A stretch of 64,000 bases of DNA from MFD04580-c1 sp963702995 (GTDB lineage Bacteria; Planctomycetota; Phycisphaerae; Tepidisphaerales; Tepidisphaeraceae), in the NCBI GenBank assembly GCA_963702995.1, contig OY969783.1, forward strand, positions 6,262,001 to 6,326,000. The letters run 5' to 3'. Both the position numbers and the translations under genes were made by a program. Below are positions 11,020 through 19,876 of the stretch, piece by piece. Under the pieces are notes generated by a model. It saw only the letters and a list, made by a program, of their open reading frames with translations, was not told the DNA's origin and did not search any database. Positions within the stretch are counted from its first letter, which is position 1. Each line of letters opens with the position of its first letter.

Positions 11020-11250
11020 TCACGGCATCACAACCGTCATCCCGCGCTCCCGTTCGGCCGCGAACGCGAAACGTGCTTGAATATCTTCCAGCGTAAGATA
11101 CGGAAAGTCGGTGATGACTTCGGGAACCGTCATCCCAGATGCCAAGTACAACATAACATCATAAACAGTGATTCGCATTCCCCTGATGCACGGTCGGCCG
11201 CTCCGCTTTCCAGGCTCGAGTGTGACGATGGACCGCCACGAGTCGTTCAA
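11020..11250 (-). CDS. DUF433 family protein (antitoxin-like), TTG start
   Basis: 76 residues. The sequence IVTLEPGKRSGRPCIRGMRI followed by TVYDVMLYLASGMTVPEVI and DFPYLTLEDIQA is the complete DUF433 domain, a winged-helix-type DNA-binding fold typical of VapB-like antitoxins paired with DUF5615 PIN-like toxins. The frame is open further upstream to an ATG at 11319, but AGGAGG sits six bases before TTG at 11250 and the extra N-terminal residues have no counterpart in the family, so TTG is chosen. No DUF5615/PIN partner is visible on either side: downstream is the hypothetical protein ending at 10193, upstream is the catalase. It therefore looks like an orphan antitoxin or a stand-alone regulator. 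Confidence 0.75.
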   Translation of the reverse strand: MNDSWRSIVTLEPGKRSGRPCIRGMRITVYDVMLYLASGMTVPEVITDFPYLTLEDIQARFAFAAERERGMTVVMP

Positions 11251-11363
11251 GGATGCCTCCTGATTCGTCGAAGCATACCCGATTCTCGAAAAAACAGGCC
11301 GGGCATGCCGACTCGACATGCCCGGCCCGATCGCATCACGCGTCGTTCTCGAAGCCTCGCGGC

Positions 11364-13448
11364 TTACGCCGGCACCATCTCCGTATCGCGCTCGAAGTGA
11401 CGATGCTTCAGCATCGCCTCGACGAACACCTTTAGAAAAGCGCCGACGTCCTTCGTATCAGGGGCCGTTACGACGCCCTGGGCCGACGCGACCTGCATGT
11501 TCGGAGCGACGGATGGCGTCCAGGCCTTTTTGAGCAGGCTGGACCCGTCGCCGATGGCGCCGATCGGCTTGTAGTGCGCGTAGGCCTCGGCGACGAAGTG
11601 AACGGCCGTGCCCATCTGGGCCAGCGTGGCGGCGCTCGCCTTGCCGCCGGGGATGATCACCGCGTCGTAGATAACGGATGGCGCGTTGGGCGCGGCGCGA
11701 TCGATCGCCACTTCGGTGCCGTCGGCGGCCTTGACCGTCCCGGATACCTTGGCGATCACTTCGGCCGTCGCGCCCAGCGACTTCAACTGGGACTTCAGCG
11801 CCGTCACCTGGGCCGCCTCCACGCCGTCGGCGACGAGGATCGCGATCTTCCGACCTTTAATGTTGTCCGCGATCTTGTCCATGCTGAGGGCGGGAGAAGA
11901 TTTGATCGCCGCCGGCGCCGCCTTCTTTGTGGCGGTCACCGTCACGCCGATGTTCTCGGCCACTTTGATCGCAAGCTCGTCCGCGACATTCGCCAACAGT
12001 TCGTTGACGACCCGCTCGCGGATCGCTTTCGTCTCGACCATGTTCAGCTCAAAGCTGATCGCCTGGACGATGTGCTTCTTTTCCCACGTGGCCATGCTGT
12101 TCCAGAAGAGCGTGGCCTGGCTGAAGTGGTCGCCGAAGCTGGGGCTGCGCTGGCGGACTTTGTGGCCGTCCATCTTTTCGGCATAGCTCGTAAAGGCAGC
12201 CATTCCCTGGGGCGAGTGCGCCGGGCAGCCGGCCGCGAGGCTGTTGGGGAAGTAGGCGACGCGGCCCTTGTTGATCGTCTGGCGTGACTCGGCATCGCGC
12301 TGGTTGTTGTGGACGGGGCACGTCGGGCGGTTGATCGGGATTTCGGCGAAGTTCGGGCCGACCCGCTTGATCTGGGTGTCGATGTAGGAAAAGAGCCGCC
12401 CCTGCAGGAGCGGGTCGTTGCTGAAATCGATGCCCGGCACGACGTGGCCGGGGTGAAAGGCGACCTGTTCGGTCTCGGAGAAGTAGTTGTCCGGGTTGCG
12501 GTTCAGGATCATCTTGCCGACTTTCTTCACCGGGACCAGCTCCTCCGGGATGATCTTGGTCGGGTCGAGCAGGTCAAAGTCGAACTTGTGCTCGTCGGCC
12601 TCTTCGACGACCTGGAAGCCCAGCTCCCATTCCGGATAGTCGCCGCGCTCGATCGCTTCCCACATGTCGCGCCGGAGGAAGTCGGCGTCCTTCCCGGCGA
12701 TCTTCTGCGATTCATCCCAGACCAGCGAATGGACGCCCTTGACCGGCTTCCAATGAAATTTCACGAACCGCGACACCCCCTGCGCGTTCACCAGCCGGAA
12801 GGTGTGGATGCCAAACCCTTCCATCATGCTCTGGCTGCGCGGCAATGCGCGGTCGGACATGACCCACATGATCATGTGCGTCGATTCGGGCGTCAGGGAG
12901 ATGAAGTCCCAAAAGGTGTCGTGGGCCGACGCGGCCTGGGGGATCTCGTTGTTCGGCTCGGGCTTCACCGAGTGGATCAGGTCGGGGAACTTGATTGCGT
13001 CCTGGATGAAGAAGACGGGGATGTTGTTGCCCACCAGGTCCCAGACGCCTTGATCGGTGTAGAACTTGACGGCAAAGCCGCGGACGTCGCGCGGCGTATC
13101 GGCCGACCCGCGTGAACCGGCGACCGTCGAAAACCGGACGAACACCGGCGTCTTCACCGACGGGTCCTGCAAGAGCGACGCCTTGGTCAACTCGGCCTGG
13201 GGCGCGTAGCACTGGAAGTACCCATGAGCGGCGTTGCCGCGGGCGTGGACCACGCGCTCCGGGATGCGCTCGTGGTCGAAATGCGTGATCTTTTCACGGA
13301 AGTGGAAGTCTTCGAGCAGGGTGGGCCCGCGAACACCGGCCTTCAACGAATTCTGGTCGTCGCTGATCACCAGCCCCTGGTTCGTGGTCATCAGCTCGCC
13401 CTGTTCGCTCTTGTCCATTTTCAGGTCGGCATCTTTGTCGTTCTTCAT
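11364..13448 (-). CDS. katE: Catalase, large-subunit (clade II, HPII-type) with DJ-1-like C-terminal domain
   Basis: 694 residues, the length class of HPII. The core contains the catalytic His in RVVHARGNAAHG (residue 68), the catalytic Asn in VGNNIPVFFIQDAIKFPD and the proximal heme ligand Tyr in RLFSYIDTQIKR. After a linker at about residue 510 comes the class I glutamine-amidotransferase/DJ-1-like domain (GRKIAILVADGVEAAQ, DAVIIPGGKAS), the feature separating large from small monofunctional catalases. It degrades hydrogen peroxide in the cytoplasm, usually in stationary phase. Start chosen at 13448 because GAGGAAACGCGAATG provides a ribosome site; thirteen further residues are possible. 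No frameshift despite its length. Stands alone. Confidence 0.95.
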   Translation of the reverse strand: MKNDKDADLKMDKSEQGELMTTNQGLVISDDQNSLKAGVRGPTLLEDFHFREKITHFDHERIPERVVHARGNAAHGYFQCYAPQAELTKASLLQDPSVKTPVFVRFSTVAGSRGSADTPRDVRGFAVKFYTDQGVWDLVGNNIPVFFIQDAIKFPDLIHSVKPEPNNEIPQAASAHDTFWDFISLTPESTHMIMWVMSDRALPRSQSMMEGFGIHTFRLVNAQGVSRFVKFHWKPVKGVHSLVWDESQKIAGKDADFLRRDMWEAIERGDYPEWELGFQVVEEADEHKFDFDLLDPTKIIPEELVPVKKVGKMILNRNPDNYFSETEQVAFHPGHVVPGIDFSNDPLLQGRLFSYIDTQIKRVGPNFAEIPINRPTCPVHNNQRDAESRQTINKGRVAYFPNSLAAGCPAHSPQGMAAFTSYAEKMDGHKVRQRSPSFGDHFSQATLFWNSMATWEKKHIVQAISFELNMVETKAIRERVVNELLANVADELAIKVAENIGVTVTATKKAAPAAIKSSPALSMDKIADNIKGRKIAILVADGVEAAQVTALKSQLKSLGATAEVIAKVSGTVKAADGTEVAIDRAAPNAPSVIYDAVIIPGGKASAATLAQMGTAVHFVAEAYAHYKPIGAIGDGSSLLKKAWTPSVAPNMQVASAQGVVTAPDTKDVGAFLKVFVEAMLKHRHFERDTEMVPA

Positions 13449-13710
13449 TCGCGTTTCCTCATTTGTGAAAGCTTGAGATGTGCCCAAATGCGGCGCTCGT
13501 CCGTAACGTGGGCAAGCGTCGTTGTGGCGACCGCGTCATGGGCCGCCGTTGGACTGTGTAGTGGTGCGTTAACGACACCGTCAACGGGAGAATTCCGTGC
13601 GGCCGATCGTATTGTCGTCCGCCGGAGCGGGCGCGACAGGGCCTGTCATCGCTGAGCGAGAGCCACCCGCGGCGGGGCCAAAGACATGAAACAGGGAGCG
13701 AAATGCAGAA

Positions 13711-15405
13711 TCAGTCGTCGGCTTGGGGCGGCGGCGACTGCACCGGGCCTCCCCTGTGGAGGGCCTCCACCAGCGGCGAAAAATCAAACCATCCCATCGG
13801 CCCCGGCTCGGTCTTCCACGACGCCCATTCGGCGAGCGGGATCTCCGGCGGCGTCTGGTCAAGCGGCTTGCGCCAGCGCTCATCGTAGAGAAGCATCTTT
13901 CGCTGTCGCTTCCCCTGGAGCGAGCTCACCAGCGTCGGCAGCGACCAGTGATCGAGCGCGGTCTGGGCGATCACCCAGCCGACATCCGAGCGGGAGACGA
14001 CCGGGTCAGGGCTCGCCTCAACCTGCTCCATCAGCCGCCGCGTCATGGAGAGGAAAAGCGTTGACTGGACGACCAGCACGGCCGCGAAAGTGACCACCAG
14101 CACGCCGGCGACCGCTTCGCGGCCGTCGTCGGCGCGGCCGGTCTCCCCGTCGAAAGAAGGCCGTCCGCGAACCGCGTCCGTCGGGGAGCGGTTGATCTTC
14201 GGTAAGAGTGATTCTGCAATTTCAAATGATCCGACCTCGGGCGTTGACCGCTCCCTGACCAGACTGTCGAAAAACCCGAGAAACGCCGAGAAATGCTTCG
14301 TTCTTCGCCCAAAAAAGGCGGTCGTGAAGTCGCTGTTACCGGTTTTTCGACAGTCTGCGACGGTCGCGGCTCGCGGGGGGCCCATCTCGCCTGCCGCGGA
14401 ATGTATCGTCGCTGGATGCCTTTGTCGCTCGGCGAGAATCGCCTCGACCATCGCGGCGATGAAGAACGGCGCGGAGAAGGGGAGTACCCACCGGCGATAA
14501 TCCAGCGCCCAGGCCCAATAGTGCTCGTTGGAAGCCCAACTCAGCCAGATGACCGCGCCGCCCACGGCCACCGGCGCCGCCAAACGCCCGACCCATCTCG
14601 CCGCGCCAGGCTTGCCGGCGCGCCTCAACAGGCCCGAGGCCAGTACGGCGGCGGCCGCGAGCCAGATGAAGCGCATCCCGTCGAGCGGGGCGCCGCGCAC
14701 GCCGGCTTCCCATCGCTTCACCAGCTCCGCCCAGGTCGCTTCCGACTGCGCCTGAATATCGGGGTACATGAGGAGCTTGACGATGCCGACCCCGGTGAGT
14801 GCGAGCATCCACCCGGCACGGCCCCATTGGCGGCCGCGTAGCGGAGGGGAAGCGAACCCCATCATCGCCGCCGCGCCGGCCGCCCCGAAGCAGTAGGCGA
14901 TCCCCGTCGGCTGAGAGAGCTGCATCAGAGCAAGGAATGTCAGCACGACCCGCTGCCGGATGGACAACGGCATGAGTACGCCCACAAAGACCGGCCAGAA
15001 GAGGTGCTGCTGGAGGATCGTGTCATTGATCGCGAAGACCTGCCCCGGCAGCGGGCCGGCCGCGACGCCGAAGACGACCCAGACCAGCAGGTGCGGCGCG
15101 TGGCGGCGGATCACCCACCAGGAGAGGATCAACCCCAGCGCCGGTGCAAGCAGGAAGGGCATCCCGTAGATCGCCTGGAGGAGCGTGACGTTATCGGTGA
15201 AGCGCATCGCCAGGACGAGCGGCTGCCAGACGATCCACGAATGGAAGCGAGGCGGGTAGTAGTAGGCGGAGTCGAGGAGAAGCGTGCGGTTGAACTGGTA
15301 GGCGCCGTCCCAAATGAGCGGAAGTTTGCAGAAGCAGGCAAAGAGCCCCGCGGCCGCGAGAGTCAGCGTCAGGAGCCAGGCCGGTCTTTCACTCGTTTCA
15401 CTCAC
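13711..15405 (-). CDS. Polytopic membrane protein with an in-frame palindromic insert
   Basis: 564 residues with a GTG start. Around ten hydrophobic segments fill residues 10-335 (for example LLTLTLAAAGLFACFC, LLVWVVFGVAAGPLPG, WVLPFSAPFFIAAMVEAILA), then one more (VAGVLVVTFAAVLVVQSTLFL) before a soluble C-terminal domain of about 120 residues. The overall plan resembles glycosyltransferase-39-like or planctomycete hypothetical membrane proteins; I do not recognise it confidently. Residues about 350-382 are encoded by a 96-bp palindromic element (14261-14356) that also occurs after smc, flanked by a low-complexity charged loop, so the mobile palindrome is translated inside the loop between the last two membrane segments. 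The frame remains open throughout. Whether the protein tolerates the insert or is nonfunctional is not known. Confidence 0.7.
   Translation of the reverse strand: MSETSERPAWLLTLTLAAAGLFACFCKLPLIWDGAYQFNRTLLLDSAYYYPPRFHSWIVWQPLVLAMRFTDNVTLLQAIYGMPFLLAPALGLILSWWVIRRHAPHLLVWVVFGVAAGPLPGQVFAINDTILQQHLFWPVFVGVLMPLSIRQRVVLTFLALMQLSQPTGIAYCFGAAGAAAMMGFASPPLRGRQWGRAGWMLALTGVGIVKLLMYPDIQAQSEATWAELVKRWEAGVRGAPLDGMRFIWLAAAAVLASGLLRRAGKPGAARWVGRLAAPVAVGGAVIWLSWASNEHYWAWALDYRRWVLPFSAPFFIAAMVEAILAERQRHPATIHSAAGEMGPPRAATVADCRKTGNSDFTTAFFGRRTKHFSAFLGFFDSLVRERSTPEVGSFEIAESLLPKINRSPTDAVRGRPSFDGETGRADDGREAVAGVLVVTFAAVLVVQSTLFLSMTRRLMEQVEASPDPVVSRSDVGWVIAQTALDHWSLPTLVSSLQGKRQRKMLLYDERWRKPLDQTPPEIPLAEWASWKTEPGPMGWFDFSPLVEALHRGGPVQSPPPQADD
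14261..14356 (-). repeat. Palindromic element family 3, copy A (inside a CDS)
   Basis: Perfect 16-bp terminal inverted repeats: AGACTGTCGAAAAACC at 14261-14276 and GGTTTTTCGACAGTCT at 14341-14356. Interior similarity to the reverse complement of copy B (25942-26036) runs the whole length (for example GGCGGTCGT and GTTACC), and identity continues outward for about 15 bases (ACGGTCGCGGCTCG). The element is translated as part of the membrane protein at 13711-15405. Confidence 0.85.
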
Positions 15406-15540
15406 CGGTGTATTCTGTGGGGCCAGTCGTATAAATCAAATCCGCGAACCCCGCTGGCGGGCGGCGGAACGGTGCGGGCGGACGCTCACCATGGGCCGCT
15501 TGGCCGCTCTATGGTTGCCAAACTTTCGAGGAACGTGCAT

Positions 15541-16929
15541 ATGCGACGAACGATCATCTCGGCGGTGGCGGGGGTTCTGCTCGGGGTCAGCGCGATGGCA
15601 TCGGCCCAGGGGCCGGCGGCGCCGTCAAAGAGCGCGTGGCCGAGCGCCGAACCGAGCGGGGTCGCCTCGGCGACGGCGCCGCTGACGAGCCTTTTCAACG
15701 GGAAGGACCTGACCGGCTGGCGCGGCCGCGGGCAGAACTACAGCCCCTACGAGGAGGCGAAGCTTACTCCGGAGCAACTCGCCGCCAAGCAGGCGGAATG
15801 GAATGCCGACAAGGACAAGCACTGGAGCGTTGACCCGGCCAAGGGAGAAATCGTCTCCGACGGCAAGGGCGTCTACCTGACCACCGAAAAGGATTACGGC
15901 GACTTTGAGTTCCGCTGCGACTGGCTGATGGTCAGCCACAACGGCGATTCCGGCATCTACCTGCGCACCTATCCGCAGGTGCAGATCTGGGACCCGGAGA
16001 ACCCGAACGAGGTGAAGAATGGCGCACCCAAGGGGTCGGGCGCGCTCTGGAACAACAACGCGAACAACCCCGGCAAGTGGCCGCTGGTGAAGGCCGACAA
16101 GCCGGTGGGCGAGTGGAACTCGCTTCGCGTGCGGATGATCGGCTCGCGGGCGTGGGTGTGGCTCAACGACCAGCAGACCGTCAACGGCCAGATCCTGGAC
16201 AACTACTTCGACCGAACCAAGACGATCCTCCCGCGCGGGCCGATCGAACTGCAAACGCACGGCTCGGAGATCCGCTTCCGCAACCTCGCCATCCGCGACA
16301 TCGGCAACGCCGAAGCCAACGCCGACCTGGCGAAAGTCGCCTGGTCAGACGGGTTTCAGAGCGTGTTCAACGGGAAGGATTTCGAAGGCTGGGGCGGCCC
16401 GATCGACAACTACGAGGTGGTGGACGGCGCGATCCGGTGCAAGCCGAAAAAGGGCGGCACCATCCATACCAACGAAGAGTACGAGGACTTTGAAGCAGTC
16501 GTTGAGTTCAAGCTGCCGCCGGCGGGCAACAACGGGCTGGCCATCCGCTACCCCGGGACCGGCGACACCGCGTACGTCGGCATGTGCGAGCTTCAGGTCC
16601 TGGACGACACCGATCCCTCGTACGCGAAGCTCGACCCGAGGCAGTATTGCTGCTCGATCTACGGCGTCGTCCCCGCCCAGCGCGGCTACCTGCGGCCGCT
16701 GGGCGAATGGAACTTCGAGCACTGCATCATCAGGGGCCACTCGATCCATGTTGAGTTGAATGGCAACGTCGTCATCGACGCCGATGTGAGCCAGTTCGAC
16801 CAGGCCAACCTGGACAACTTCATGGCCCATCATGCCCATCCGGGCCTGATGCGAACAAAAGGGTCGTTCGGCTTCGCCGGCCACAACGACCCGGTGCAGT
16901 TCCGCAACATCTTCATCAAGAAGCTCTAA
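15541..16929 (+). CDS. Secreted two-domain DUF1080 protein (3-keto-disaccharide hydrolase family)
   Basis: 462 residues with a signal peptide (IISAVAGVLLGVSAMASAQG). Two copies of the concanavalin-like DUF1080 fold follow: the first begins LFNGKDLTGWRGRG (residue about 55) and the second VFNGKDFEGWGGP (residue about 275); each contains its DFEFRCDWLM/DFEAVVEFKL strand and a GNNGLAIRYPG or GDSGIYLRTYP turn. The family includes glucoside 3-keto hydrolases and is greatly expanded in planctomycetes, where it acts on plant- or algae-derived sugars outside the cytoplasm. GAGGAA precedes the ATG at 15541; the longer upstream open frame has no family similarity. Gene is divergent from the membrane protein gene, with which it shares a 135-bp gap. 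Confidence 0.88.
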   Translation: MRRTIISAVAGVLLGVSAMASAQGPAAPSKSAWPSAEPSGVASATAPLTSLFNGKDLTGWRGRGQNYSPYEEAKLTPEQLAAKQAEWNADKDKHWSVDPAKGEIVSDGKGVYLTTEKDYGDFEFRCDWLMVSHNGDSGIYLRTYPQVQIWDPENPNEVKNGAPKGSGALWNNNANNPGKWPLVKADKPVGEWNSLRVRMIGSRAWVWLNDQQTVNGQILDNYFDRTKTILPRGPIELQTHGSEIRFRNLAIRDIGNAEANADLAKVAWSDGFQSVFNGKDFEGWGGPIDNYEVVDGAIRCKPKKGGTIHTNEEYEDFEAVVEFKLPPAGNNGLAIRYPGTGDTAYVGMCELQVLDDTDPSYAKLDPRQYCCSIYGVVPAQRGYLRPLGEWNFEHCIIRGHSIHVELNGNVVIDADVSQFDQANLDNFMAHHAHPGLMRTKGSFGFAGHNDPVQFRNIFIKKL

Positions 16930-17134
16930 GCCGCGGAAGTGATCGCGGCCGGGGGTACAACGGCCCGCACATGCGCCCGTCAAGGCCTCGAACCGCGCCC
17001 TGCGAACCGCGACGGTCACGGAGCGGTCAGGCTGCACCGGCGCGGGGCGGCCTTCGGCGGCCGGCCCAACGCGGAGGGGCCGGGGACCGCTTCCTCACGG
17101 GCGCGGCTCGCGGATACCGGTTCGGAAGGCGGAC

Positions 17135-17545
17135 CTACAGCTTTGCGTAGAGCGCCTTCAGGAACTTGATAAACGTCGGCGCGACGACCGTCGCCGCTTC
17201 CAGCGTGTATTGCTTAAAGGGAATCTTGACGATCGGCCAACCGTAGGCCCGCGTATCGAAGGCATAGGCGCAGGTGGACCCGTCGGTCCCGATCGCAAGC
17301 AGGCCCGGCAGGCGCTTCGCGATCTCATAGACTTCATTCCGCGGCGCCAATTCCTGAAGGCTCCAGAAGACCGCGAACGAGTCGTCGCCGATATACCCGT
17401 CCCCGCCGTTGGTGAGCTTTAGGAACTGCCGATACTCTTCGGGGAACCGCGCCCCCAGCGCCTCTTCCATCGCGGCAATCGCCGCCTCGGCGGCGGCCGG
17501 TCGGCGGTCGAACTTCCATAGGAGCCACTCGACGTCATTCGCCAT
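17135..17545 (-). CDS. SMI1/KNR4 family protein
   Basis: 136 residues. The SUKH fold is recognised from AAMEEALGARFPEEYRQFLK, the LTNGGDGYIG turn and LLAIGTDGSTCAYAFDT. SMI1/KNR4 proteins often serve as immunity proteins against contact-dependent or polymorphic nuclease toxins, but many stand-alone copies act in unknown house-keeping roles. No toxin gene is visible in the flanks, so no immunity claim is made here. Small cytoplasmic protein, no signal or membrane segment. The 205 bp before it (16930-17134) hold only a GC-rich hairpin-prone stretch with no gene. Confidence 0.85.
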   Translation of the reverse strand: MANDVEWLLWKFDRRPAAAEAAIAAMEEALGARFPEEYRQFLKLTNGGDGYIGDDSFAVFWSLQELAPRNEVYEIAKRLPGLLAIGTDGSTCAYAFDTRAYGWPIVKIPFKQYTLEAATVVAPTFIKFLKALYAKL

Positions 17546-17650
17546 CCAAGCCCCGAGAACGGCCGTCCCCCGGACGGCAGGCTCATGCAGTATACCAGTG
17601 GCCGTCGCTGCATGAGTTCGATAATTCGGGGCATCGCTTGCCGGGCGGGC

Positions 17651-18754
17651 TTATTCCGGGGAGTTCCCGGAGTGGGGCCCGGCCTCATCGACGTCGCCGG
17701 CGTCCGTTGACCCTTCAAAATCATTAAGGAACCAAACGTTTCGCATCGCCTCTTCGCCGACCCGCTTGCGAAGCAGCCGGTGGGCGCGGCGAATGCCGGT
17801 GCGGCGGGAGACGTGCGTGATGATGATGTGGCGGTTCTTCAACTTCGGCAGGACTTCCGCGAACTGCTCGACATGAAGATGGCGGCCGGCCTTGGCCTTG
17901 GAGCGGTGATCGGGGTCGAAGAAGGTCACCTCCGTGATCAGCACCTCGGCGTTCCGCACATCCGGCTGATCGAAAATCGAGCCCATCGCCGTATCCCCCA
18001 GGAAGACGACGAGCGGGATCTCCAGCCGGTACTGGATCTCCACGCCGGTCTTTCGCAATGCGGCCAGGTCGGCGCCGCTTTGGCCGATGTACTCGGGCTT
18101 CAGCTTCTCGCGGATGCTGATCAGACCATACCCCAGGCTGGGGCATCCGTGGTGGGTCTGATAGGCGCGGATGCCAAAGTCGCGACGGACCTCGAACAGT
18201 TGCCCCGGGCCCATCGGGACCAGGTTGTAGGGCGTCCCCTGTCGCTCGACGTCGCGCCAGCAGCGGAGCATTGCGTCAACCGGCCGCTCCAACTCGCGCG
18301 GCAGCACGACCGTCCCCGGCTTCATTCCCTGGAAGTAGCGCTGTGAAAGGTAATAGGGAAGCCCCGCCAGATGATCCATGTGCCCATGGGTGATGCAGAC
18401 GATGTCGCTCGTCAGGGCGAAGTAGGGGCAGCGGCCGATATCGAAGCAGACGTTTAGCTCCGGGACCTGAACGACCGTCTCTTCGCCGGCGACGCTATAC
18501 CCGATCACATGGAATTGCCCCGTCGGAATCTTGGCGAACCTCTGCGACAGGAACGATTTAGCTTCTCTCGATGCGGCCGCGGGGCCGTCGGCGGCGACAG
18601 GCGTTTCGCCGTGCGGCGGAAGATGAGCCGCCGAATCGGGCTCGAACTCGGCCAGTGGGTGCGGCCCGGCCAGTGGATGCGGCTCGGCCAGTGGATGCGG
18701 CTCGACGGGTGCGTCCGGCTCGGCGGGTGGAAGCGGGTTGACAGGTTCGGGCAT
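17651..18754 (-). CDS. RNase Z-like MBL-fold hydrolase with Pro/His-rich N-terminal repeats
   Basis: 367 residues from the ATG at 18754. The catalytic part has CITHGHMDHLAGLPYYL (HxHxDH), FLGDTA and the terminal His motif ITHVSRRTG, with FDPDHRSKAKAGRHLHVEQF matching the tRNase Z pattern GHS/H-ligand region, so tRNA 3'-end processing or a related phosphodiesterase role is likely. Before it lies a roughly 60-residue Pro-rich tail with the six-residue repeat PHPLAE/PHPLAG, encoded by an 18-bp tandem repeat at 18656-18709. The reading frame is open another 46 codons upstream, but those contain no conserved feature. Divergent from nrdR across an AT-richer 225-bp region. Confidence 0.8.
   Translation of the reverse strand: MPEPVNPLPPAEPDAPVEPHPLAEPHPLAGPHPLAEFEPDSAAHLPPHGETPVAADGPAAASREAKSFLSQRFAKIPTGQFHVIGYSVAGEETVVQVPELNVCFDIGRCPYFALTSDIVCITHGHMDHLAGLPYYLSQRYFQGMKPGTVVLPRELERPVDAMLRCWRDVERQGTPYNLVPMGPGQLFEVRRDFGIRAYQTHHGCPSLGYGLISIREKLKPEYIGQSGADLAALRKTGVEIQYRLEIPLVVFLGDTAMGSIFDQPDVRNAEVLITEVTFFDPDHRSKAKAGRHLHVEQFAEVLPKLKNRHIIITHVSRRTGIRRAHRLLRKRVGEEAMRNVWFLNDFEGSTDAGDVDEAGPHSGNSPE
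18656..18709. repeat. 18-bp tandem repeat (three units) inside the RNase Z-like gene
   Basis: Three near-identical units (GGATGCGGCTCGGCCAGT and variants) encode the six-residue PHPLAE repeat. In-frame, so copy number changes would lengthen or shorten the Pro/His-rich tail without disrupting the enzyme. Confidence 0.75.
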
Positions 18755-18979
18755 TGGGATCAAAAGGTAAGCGGCAACCGGGCTGACTGTCGAGACGAAG
18801 CTCCCTGACCAGAATTCAACGCACTTCAGAACCGATGCTTGCCCTCCGACAGCACCACACCCGCTAGGGGGCATCCGGAGGCAGGCTACCAAACGTTGTC
18901 ATATTATTAACGATTTGCCCCTCTGCGCGACCGCATATTTTTTGCGTTTCATAGTACCGTTCGTTAGAGTCATGCGGCG

Positions 18980-19714
18980 ATGCGCTGCCCGTTTTGCGAA
19001 GCCGAGAAAGAGAGCCTCAAAGTCATCGACTCGCGCACCTGTGAAGGGGGCAAGGCGATCCGGCGGCGGCGCGAATGTGAAAACTGCACCAAACGATTCA
19101 CAACGTACGAACGGATCGAGCAGACCACCCGCCTCATGGTCGTCAAGAAAAACGGCCAGCGCGTCCCGTGGGACCGGGAGAAAATCCTCGCGGGGCTGGA
19201 ACGAGCCTGCTATAAACGACCCGTGCCGGAGTCGGAACTATTCCGCATCGCCGACGAAGTGGAAGACGAGGTTAAAGGGCAGTTTGACCGCGAAGTGCCG
19301 AGCACGGCCGTCGGGCAACTGGTCATCGACAAGCTTCGCCGGTTGGATCAGGTCGCTTACGTCCGGTTCGCCAGCGTCTATCGGCAGTTCAAAACACTTG
19401 AAGAACTGGTGGACGAAGCCCGGTCGGTGATTGACGCCCGCCGCTTTGAAGACCCCGGTCAGGGCCGCCTGTTTATCGAACCGGTCGAACAGGCACGGCC
19501 GAGCAACGGCAAGTCGGCGGGCGCGGCCAAGGGAAGCTCTAAGACATCCAACGCGCCTTCGACCAACGGCCGCCCCCGCGGCAAACGAAAACCCGCCGCC
19601 ACAGAGCGGCCGCCGACCGACGAAGCGCCGCGCCCCCCACGCTCCTCCCGGCGGAAGGGGATGGGGCCGCGGGCCAGTAAGCAAGCGGCTGTCGCCGAAC
19701 CAGAGGGACGGTAG
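18980..19714 (+). CDS. nrdR: NrdR, ribonucleotide-reductase repressor, with long basic C-terminal extension
   Basis: 244 residues against the usual 150-170. Residues 1-46 form the zinc ribbon (MRCPFCEAEKE, then RRRRECENCTKRFTTYER) with all four Cys; residues 48-135 are the ATP-cone (VVKKNGQRVPWDREKILAGL, VAYVRFASVYRQF). NrdR binds NrdR boxes upstream of ribonucleotide-reductase genes when dATP is high. After the ATP-cone come about 90 residues of low-complexity Lys/Arg/Ser/Pro sequence (GRPRGKRKPAATERPP, RSSRRKGMGPRASK), probably disordered and nucleic-acid-attracting. Similar tails are known in some planctomycete NrdRs but their role is unknown. Preceded by an AT-rich leader (18890-18979). 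Confidence 0.93.
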   Translation: MRCPFCEAEKESLKVIDSRTCEGGKAIRRRRECENCTKRFTTYERIEQTTRLMVVKKNGQRVPWDREKILAGLERACYKRPVPESELFRIADEVEDEVKGQFDREVPSTAVGQLVIDKLRRLDQVAYVRFASVYRQFKTLEELVDEARSVIDARRFEDPGQGRLFIEPVEQARPSNGKSAGAAKGSSKTSNAPSTNGRPRGKRKPAATERPPTDEAPRPPRSSRRKGMGPRASKQAAVAEPEGR

Positions 19715-19876
19715 CGAGCACCGTCAGGTAGGGCATTGAACGGCAGTGCGATCTTAGAACGAACTCCCGGGCTTGACGCATCGTTATATCCCGGCCACCC
19801 AAGACCTCGACAACCGATCGCCCGCGCCTTCAAGGCCCCGGGCCGCATCATCCGATACGCCCCGGAGGCCCCATCC

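Noticed and set aside
15004..15540. Long upstream extension of the DUF1080 frame
   Set aside because: Antisense to the membrane protein; the signal peptide and ribosome site begin at 15541.
17135..17545. SMI1/KNR4 gene as an immunity gene of a polymorphic toxin system
   Set aside because: No toxin, Rhs/CDI repeat or nuclease C-terminal domain lies in either flank.
18656..18709. Tandem repeats as a possible CRISPR or phase-variation array
   Set aside because: Only three 18-bp units, no spacers, in frame within a coding region; not CRISPR. No CRISPR array was seen anywhere in the window.
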